A stretch of 64,000 bases of DNA from Rhabdophis nuchalis. Its lineage: Eukaryota > Chordata > Lepidosauria > Squamata > Natricidae. The position numbers were made by a program, and so were the translations under genes. Position 1 is the first letter of the stretch. Each line of letters starts with the position of its first letter. The stretch spans positions 163,546,003-163,610,002 of the forward strand of contig CM077645.1 of the NCBI GenBank assembly GCA_039707465.1. Reading direction: 5' to 3'. This document shows positions 59,501-64,000 of this stretch, piece by piece. The notes beneath the pieces are model-generated. The model worked only from the letters and a program-made list of their open reading frames with translations. It searched no databases and was not told where the DNA came from.

Positions 59501-60228
59501 TTCCAGAAGTATATTTAGTGGTAGTCTGTGCTGAAGAACCAACCAATAGAAAAAATGGCCAAAGGAATTTCCCCCCCCCCCCCTCCAAGTTGAAAAATTT
59601 CATAAGGAATAATTTATTACATTGACTACCATGCAGCTACTAAACAAATTCGAACAAAAGGTATTCTAGGAATCTGTCTCATTAGCAACTGACTTCTTCA
59701 ATATTGCCATACTTGCATACCAGTGTGTACTGTTGACTGCAGAACCAAATACTGCTATTTAACTCTTGCATAAATGACACATTTCTTATAAAAGTATTAT
59801 TAGCTGTAATATTACCGCTTATAATATCTCCAACCACTTAAAGTCTCTATGGAAATGCACCCTGAAACACTGGGGATGTGATGTTATTAAAGTCTTTTTT
59901 TGAATAAGCAATTTAAATTAAAAATGATACACTAAATTTCTCTTTGGTGCAGATTTCCTAATATTTCATAACAGTATACCTTTTTATTTATAATTTGAAA
60001 TTAAAGTAGAATGTGGATTTCATTAAAAAAAAGATTTGTAGAGAAATGCAGATGCCATGCACAGATGTAGTTTATTTCTCATTAAATGGGTTCATGCTTG
60101 TATTCTTTTATTTCCTTTGTATATTTTGACCAGCTAATGAGATACAGAAATCCAATAATTTTTTTATCTTACAGATTGAAGTCTATTGTGCAAGATGTGG
60201 CTAAAAATTACAGGGACCAGTTTCATAG
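43819..60228 (+). CDS. TMX3: TMX3, thioredoxin-related transmembrane protein 3 (5' part, 12 coding exons)
   Basis: TMX3 is an ER-membrane protein disulfide isomerase that oxidises cysteines in folding proteins. Exons 43819-43864, 45921-45978, 47405-47444, 48008-48131, 48410-48455, 48783-48863, 49819-49918, 50671-50748, 53555-53621, 54458-54556, 56088-56145 and 60175-60228 join into 283 complete codons without a stop, all with GT-AG introns. A signal peptide (hydrophobic [15 protein letters not shown]) is followed by the thioredoxin a domain with active site WCGHC (C54, C57) and the cis-proline loop GYPTIK near residue 100. Thioredoxin-like b domains follow (PLPSQ/NLPSQ region onward). The vertebrate protein is about 450 residues, so the b' end, transmembrane segment and cytosolic tail lie beyond the right edge. 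The frame and catalytic residues are intact; the signal peptide differs from the mammalian one, as is usual for such segments. Confidence 0.95.
44485..44570. repeat. (TCTA)n microsatellite in TMX3 intron 1
   Basis: About 21 perfect TCTA units. Confidence 0.95.
44650..45156 (+). mobile_element. CR1-type LINE 3' fragment in TMX3 intron 1
   Basis: Broken translation [10 protein letters not shown], then [18 protein letters not shown] and [17 protein letters not shown] matches the CR1 C-terminus seen at 17957. The fragment ends in GGTTGGACTCCAAGGTCCC and a short ATTCT tail. A (GAA)n run (44711-44730) sits within it. Confidence 0.8.
45360..45753. mobile_element. TA-flanked inverted-repeat MITE in TMX3 intron 1
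   Basis: It begins CAGGTAGTCCTTGATTTGCA after a TA and ends with GTTGTAAGTTGAAGACTGCC, the degenerate inverse. The interior TTGTTAAGTGAATCACTGCA and GATCACATGATCATG is typical of a common reptile DNA repeat. No transposase is encoded. Confidence 0.72.
45921..45978 (+). CDS. TMX3: TMX3 coding exon 2
   Basis: Acceptor TTTTTCCCAG, donor GTAAGT. Encodes [20 protein letters not shown], the rest of the signal core and the start of the mature protein; FVEDLDES is conserved in TMX3. Confidence 0.93.
45980..48007. other. TMX3 introns 2 and 3, no further feature
   Basis: AT-rich intronic sequence apart from exon 3. An open frame at 47074-47346 is not supported as an exon. Confidence 0.45.
47405..47444 (+). 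CDS. TMX3: TMX3 coding exon 3
   Basis: 40-base exon, acceptor TTTTTATAG, donor GTGAGT. Encodes [13 protein letters not shown], the first strand of the thioredoxin fold leading to the active site. Confidence 0.93.
48008..48131 (+). CDS. TMX3: TMX3 coding exon 4 (CGHC active site)
   Basis: Encodes [20 protein letters not shown] and continues to [12 protein letters not shown]. Both catalytic cysteines are present. Donor GTAAGT. Confidence 0.97.
48410..48455 (+). CDS. TMX3: TMX3 coding exon 5
   Basis: Encodes [15 protein letters not shown], with the cis-proline facing the active site in the thioredoxin fold. Donor GTAAGT. Confidence 0.95.
48783..48863 (+). CDS. TMX3: TMX3 coding exon 6
   Basis: Encodes [20 protein letters not shown] then FANRVAG, closing the a domain. 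The donor is GTAAGT after GCAGG. Confidence 0.95.
48864..49818. other. TMX3 intron 6, nothing recognised
   Basis: AT-rich intronic sequence. Confidence 0.5.
49819..49918 (+). CDS. TMX3: TMX3 coding exon 7
   Basis: Encodes [20 protein letters not shown] then [13 protein letters not shown], the start of the first redox-inactive thioredoxin-like domain. The donor GTCTGA is weaker than the others. Confidence 0.95.
50671..50748 (+). CDS. TMX3: TMX3 coding exon 8
   Basis: Phase 0 at both ends. Encodes [20 protein letters not shown] then EEILPE. Acceptor ATTTCCACAG, donor GTAAAA. Confidence 0.95.
50886..51141. mobile_element. hAT-type MITE in TMX3 intron 8
   Basis: Ends CAGAGGTGGTATTC and GAATTCCCCATCTG are imperfect inverted repeats. 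They are flanked by an exact 8-bp duplication, AGTTAAAC (50878-50885 and 51142-51149). The interior has GTTCGGAGAACCGGTAAATA and TTCCCCTGGAGTGG, a recurrent reptile MITE. Confidence 0.88.
51150..53554. other. TMX3 intron 8 remainder, nothing recognised
   Basis: AT-rich. The section around 51640-51990 may be an old repeat, but I could not assign it. Confidence 0.4.
53555..53621 (+). CDS. TMX3: TMX3 coding exon 9
   Basis: Encodes [20 protein letters not shown] then YD. Acceptor TTATTTCAG, donor GTAAGT. Confidence 0.95.
54458..54556 (+). CDS. TMX3: TMX3 coding exon 10
   Basis: Encodes [20 protein letters not shown] then [12 protein letters not shown]. The acceptor is read as CCCTATAAAG with the exon starting AGTATG; using the next AG would break the frame. 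Confidence 0.93.
55349..55782. mobile_element. TA-flanked inverted-repeat MITE in TMX3 intron 10
   Basis: It starts CAGGTAGTACTTGG and ends with AAGCACTACCTG, flanked by TA on both sides (55347-55348, 55783-55784). It shares its terminus with 45360-45753. 434 bp, no transposase. Confidence 0.8.
56088..56145 (+). CDS. TMX3: TMX3 coding exon 11
   Basis: Encodes [18 protein letters not shown]. Acceptor TTATTTTAG, donor GTAGGT. The following 4-kb intron holds an L1-derived insertion. Confidence 0.93.
56230..56455 (-). mobile_element. tRNA-derived SINE with L2-like tail in TMX3 intron 11
   Basis: Minus-strand tRNA-like head (GGTGGCACAATGGTTAGAATG), middle TTGTTGGGGGCAATACACTG and a CTATTGCTATTGCTA tail. 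Confidence 0.78.
57508..58356 (+). pseudogene. L1-type ORF1 protein gene, two in-frame stops
   Basis: A frame of 283 codons from ATG 57508 to TAA 58354-58356 is broken by TAA at 57649-57651 and TGA at 57985-57987. Both are one C-to-T change from a sense codon (CAA and CGA). The N-terminus is heptad-like ([20 protein letters not shown]), consistent with the ORF1p coiled coil. The RRM region has [13 protein letters not shown] and [10 protein letters not shown]. The C-terminal domain has [20 protein letters not shown] and [17 protein letters not shown]1p is the RNA-binding trimeric chaperone of L1. The length is in the usual range for non-mammalian L1 ORF1. Confidence 0.82.
58583..58717. mobile_element. 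Near-perfect palindromic hAT-type MITE
   Basis: 135 bp that is almost entirely its own reverse complement: CAGGGGTCTGCAAAGTCGGC at the left mirrors GCCGACTTTGCAGACCCCTG at the right, with a short loop near ACCATAGC. An exact 8-bp duplication, CCCTATCC, flanks it (58575-58582 and 58718-58725). Transcribed RNA would fold into a hairpin of about 65 bp. Confidence 0.92.
58747..60174. other. TMX3 intron 11 remainder
   Basis: AT-rich intronic sequence with a poly-C run at about 59571-59583. No exon or repeat family was recognised. Confidence 0.45.
60175..60228 (+). CDS. TMX3: TMX3 coding exon 12 (last in window)
   Basis: Encodes [17 protein letters not shown] and a split Arg; ends in phase 2 at donor GTAATT. 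The next exon was not found before 64000. Confidence 0.92.
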
Positions 60229-61244
60229 GTAATTAAGTTACATTTTTTTAATGTTTATAATCTAGCTCTGCACTTTTTGTTACATGGATACATATCCAAT
60301 TCTGATAGATTTTACTATGCTTCTCAGAAATCTGTGATCTTTTAATAGGTAATATATTTTTGTTTGAGAATCCTAATGTTAAAACTTGTCCAGTGAATAT
60401 AGTGGTTTAATTTAGATAAATAGGGATTGGATTGTAGTTTTAACTATTTGCGGTTTTCTGCATTTTAAAACTATGTACATATTACAAAATGTATTCTGTT
60501 TTTAATGTTTACAATGTAGCCTAACTAATAATATACATAAGAAAAATGCAAGTGTCTATAAAATAAGCAGACTAAAAAAAGAAGATCATAAAATAGCAGC
60601 AGCATATAAATACAAATAAGTTCAACAATCCAAACCCTTTGTTATACAATGCTTACTTTATCTATCATTGGTGTATGCTGTGTTGAGCCATTAGTGGTGC
60701 TAATTAAAAGAAAGTCTTGATAAAAACAGAGGTAATTGGGTCAGTAGCTCTATTACGTTTTGAGTTTATTTGTGGCTTAGAAGAAGAAGGACATGGGATG
60801 GGACAGCATGGGAAATGGGTGGACCAATGGGATATGCCAAGATGGAACTTATACAGCAGCAATTAAGAAGAGGAATGGAATAGAAGTTAGGAAAATAGTA
60901 GACCACTGTATGCTGCAATGAAAGCTGTGGAAGAGAAAGAAGGGTGCTGACCTGGGATATGGTAGTTTGTTTAAGCATATTAAACAAAACTTTCCCCTCG
61001 CTTCCTGTACAGCTGTGTAAGATAATTATTTTCTTGCAACAAGGTACTGCTATCTGCTAAGATCCTATAAAGAGCTATAGAATTAGTAGAATCAAAGCAG
61101 TAGAAAAAAGCTATTTGTATTACCAAATGGTTTAATTTCATGTAATTTTTCTGTATTTTCATATGCTGGTAATTACAATAATCAGGAGATCAATACGTCC
61201 ATGTTACACTGTGAGATCAGTGTCCAACTTTGCTTCATGAGTTG

Positions 61245-61500
61245 CATTGGCTCTCAGTAACTTTTTTGGGTGCAATTCAAGGTGTTGATTGTCAGCTCCG
61301 AAGACTTTCATAGCATGGGGCCAGGTTATTTGAAGCATTCTCTCCAATCGCCTTTACCTATCCCATCAGCTATAGAAAAAGGGGCCTGCTCAGTTCCCTT
61401 CAATTAAAGGGTTTCTGCAATTTGTCAGGAACCAGGATCCCTTAGATTACTGTAACCCTGCTGGCCTCTTGTGGAGCTCATAAGATCTATTTTCTCTTAG
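61245..61500 (+). mobile_element. Old LINE C-terminal relic
   Basis: Broken translation LHWLSVTFLGAIQGVDCQ resembles the ELHWLPVTFRVQFKVL segment of L2-clade reverse transcriptases, followed by further degraded C-terminal sequence. Confidence 0.5.
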
Positions 61501-61790
61501 GTGTAGGAGAAATAACAAGAATGTATCTGTTATTAATTGGTTCATCCTTGATGGCCATTTCTCTTTTACATGTTTTAGTGACTGCATCTTTTTATAATAT
61601 TGATGCTTTTATTGTGTTAGACATCCAAAGTTGTTTATCTGATATGGATGGCCATATAAATCATCATCATCATCGTCTTAAGATCATGAGTAATAACCTC
61701 CTTTTACTTGTTTCAGTTTTCGGATTTGTCTGTCAGGTCCTTAGTGCAATATTAAAAGTTTGCACTGCTCTTTCAAGAATAGTTTGTGTG

Positions 61791-64000
61791 TATTTATTTT
61801 ATTTATTTTATTTATTTATATTTATATCCCGCCCTTCTCCACAGAGGACCCAGGGCGGCGCACAGGAAATTTAAAAATATACAAAAATACAAAATAAATA
61901 TATAATTTAAAATATATATTAAATTACCTGATCCTATGCTAAAACCAAATTATTAAAAACCCAATTTAAAACTTTCTAAAAGTCCCCATGGGAGATTAGG
62001 CTAGGCCGGCTTGTTGGAAGAGGTATGTCTTTAGATATTGGCGGAAGAGGCGGAGGTCGGTGATGGTGCGTAATTCAGGGGGTAGGTCGTTCCAAAGGGC
62101 TGGGCCCGCCACAGAGAAGGCTCTTCCCCTGGGTGTCGCCAGTCGGCATTGTCCGGCCGACGGCACCCTGAGAAGGCCCTCTCTGTGGGAGCGGATCGGT
62201 CTAAGGGATGTATGGGGCAGGAGGCGGTCTCGCATATAACTAGGCCCCGAGCCATGGAGCGCTTTAAAGATGGTTGTCAAAACCTTGAAGCGCACCCGAA
62301 AGGCTACAGGAAGCCAATGCAGCTCGCGCAGGATCGGTGTTATGTGGGAGCATCTGGTGGCTCCCGTAATTACCCGCGTGGCTGCGTTTTGGACTAGCTG
62401 TAGCTTTCGAGTGCACCTCAAGGGAAGCCCCATGTAGAGAGCATTACAGTAGTCGAGTCGGGACGTCACGAGAGCTTGAGTGACTGTGCGAAGGGCAGCC
62501 CGGTCCAGTAAGGGGCGCAATTGGCGCATCAGGCATACCTGATGAAACATCCCCCTGGCCATGGTCCTCCAAGGACAGCCGGGAATCCAGGAGGACACCT
62601 AAATTGCGCGCCCTCTCCACGGGGGCCAGTGTTTCGCCCCCAATGGCCAGAGTTGGAGTAATCTGGCTGAACCGGGGTGCCGGAAACCACAGCCACTCAG
62701 TCTTGGCAGGGTTGAGCTTGAGTTTGTTGCCACCCATCCAGATCCGTACGGCTTCCAAACACCGGGACAGCACTTCAACGGCATCGTTGGGGTGGTCTGG
62801 GGTGGATATGTATAGCTGGGTGTCATCAGCGTACAGATGGTACTCCACCCCAAAACCATGGATGATCTCACCCAGCGGCTTCATATATGTGTTAAACAGG
62901 AGGGGCGAGAGGACCGACCCCTGAGGCACCCCACATAAGAGGGGTCTCGAGGTCGACCTCTGCCCTCCCGTCAACACATATTGCGACTGACCAGAGAGGT
63001 AGGACGAGAACCACCGCAAAACGGTGCCTCCCAGCCCCAACCCCCCCAGTCAGTGCAATAGGATACCATGGTCGATGGGATCAAAAGCCGCCGAGAGGTC
63101 TAATAGGACTAGGATAGAGGAATAACCTCTATCCCGCGCCCTCCAGAGATCATCAACCAACGCGACCAATGCCGTCTCGGTACTGTGACCGGGTCGGAAG
63201 CCGGACTGGTGCAGGTCTAGATAATCAACTTCCTCCAGGTGTCGCGGAAACTGTTGGGCTACCACACTCTCAACAACCTTCACCAAAAAGTGAAGGTTGG
63301 AGACCGGACAATAGTTCTCCAGCAACGACCGGACGATAGTTCTCCAGCAACGAAGCGGTCCAGGGACGGCTTCTTGAGGAGGGGCCTCACTACCGCCTCT
63401 TTCAAGACGGCAGGTAAGGACCCCTCACTCAAAGATGCGTTGACAATGCCCTGGAGCCAGCCTCGTGTCGTCTCCCAGGATGCCAGTACAAGCCAGGAGG
63501 GACACGGGTCCAATAAACATGTGGTCGCCCTAAGTTTCCTTGACAACCTGTCCATATCCTCGGTGGTAACAAAATCAAACTCCTCCCAAGATGGAACCTC
63601 AAGACTAGTCTCGGACAGTCCCACAGGACCACTGTCGATGGAGGGTAGCTCATTCCGAATCCGAGTGATTTTCTCCTGCAGATAAATCCCAAATTCCTCT
63701 GCTCGCCCTTGTAGAGGGGCTTCCCGCGACCTCTGTTGAAGGAGAGAGCGGGTCACCCCAAACAGGGCGGCAGGGCGGTTATCTGCGGATGCAATAAGGG
63801 TGGCACAATATTCACATTTGGCCACCCTTATCGCCACTAAGTAAGCCCTAATATGGGTTCTCACTAGTGTTCGGTCGGCTTCGGAGCGAGAAGATCTCCA
63901 TCTGCTCTCTAGGCGTCTCTTGTGGCGTTTCATCCCTCGAAGCTCCTCGGTAAATCAGGGAGCCTGGGTGGTTCGTCGCCGCAAGAGAGGCCGCAAGGGC
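61791..64000 (-). mobile_element. L2-clade LINE, minus strand, runs off the right edge
   Basis: The (AAAT)n tail and 3' terminus GCCGCCCTGGGTCCTCTGTG (minus strand) are at 61791-61860. The C-terminus reads ELHWLPVAFRVRFKVLTTIF and SRLDYCNALYMGLPLRC, nearly identical to the + strand copy at 40127-42650, so both belong to one subfamily. The reverse transcriptase has YADDTQLYIS intact. The frame is broken by a deletion of about 11 bases near 62560, a TGA at about 63047-63049 directly after DHGILLH, and a 25-bp tandem duplication at 63302-63351. Upstream linker sequence continues past the window. Confidence 0.88.
63302..63351. repeat. 25-bp tandem duplication inside L2
   Basis: GACCGGACRATAGTTCTCCA plus GCAAC occurs twice in direct succession, differing at one base. 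It shifts the L2 reading frame. Confidence 0.9.

Overview
The window is vertebrate nuclear DNA, almost certainly from a squamate reptile and most likely a snake. The evidence is its AT-rich non-coding sequence, one intron-rich vertebrate gene, and its mixture of mobile elements: CR1-type LINEs with AATAG/ATTCT-type 3' tails, L2-clade LINEs, a Sauria-type SINE with an AGGTAAAGGT-side tail, a tRNA-derived SINE with an L2-like tail, a DIRS-type tyrosine-recombinase retrotransposon, a Ty1/copia remnant, an L1 ORF1-only element, and several short inverted-repeat DNA transposons. The species was inferred from repeat content only.

Layout. 1-2066: a truncated U6 snRNA pseudogene and unique sequence. 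2067-7381: a complete-ended DIRS-type element with inverted terminal repeats and an internal complementary region, but no recognisable intact coding region. 7382-11690: AT-rich sequence, simple repeats, a 58-bp minisatellite and old repeats. 11714-16098: a nearly open CR1-clade LINE (esterase-type ORF1 remnant, endonuclease/RT ORF2 with two stops), a second CR1 3' end and a SINE. 16100-27590: mostly unique intergenic DNA with scattered repeat fragments. 27595-28347: a collapsed Ty1/copia element. 28714-29721: a TA-flanked inverted-repeat transposon carrying what looks like the CpG-rich promoter, exon 1 and splice donor of RNF157. 32335-35292: a Sauria-type SINE, a hAT-type MITE, an L2 stub and microsatellite. 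36128-42650: an L2 LINE on the + strand split by a younger, almost intact L2 on the - strand.

43600-64000 contains the one real gene, TMX3 (thioredoxin-related transmembrane protein 3, an ER protein disulfide isomerase), on the + strand. Its CpG island, start codon and first 12 coding exons (283 complete codons) are present; the rest lies beyond the right edge. All introns have GT-AG ends and the reading frame is preserved over all junctions. Introns hold CR1, SINE, MITE and L1 insertions, and a - strand L2 runs off the right edge.

The most unusual observations are the host-gene exon inside the DNA transposon (28714-29721), the DIRS circle-junction record (7027-7115), the copia remnant with matching target duplications, the L1 ORF1-only insertion in TMX3, and two L2 copies sharing the same in-frame stop. 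No operons, CRISPR arrays or prokaryotic features are expected or seen. All family assignments were made by eye without database searches.
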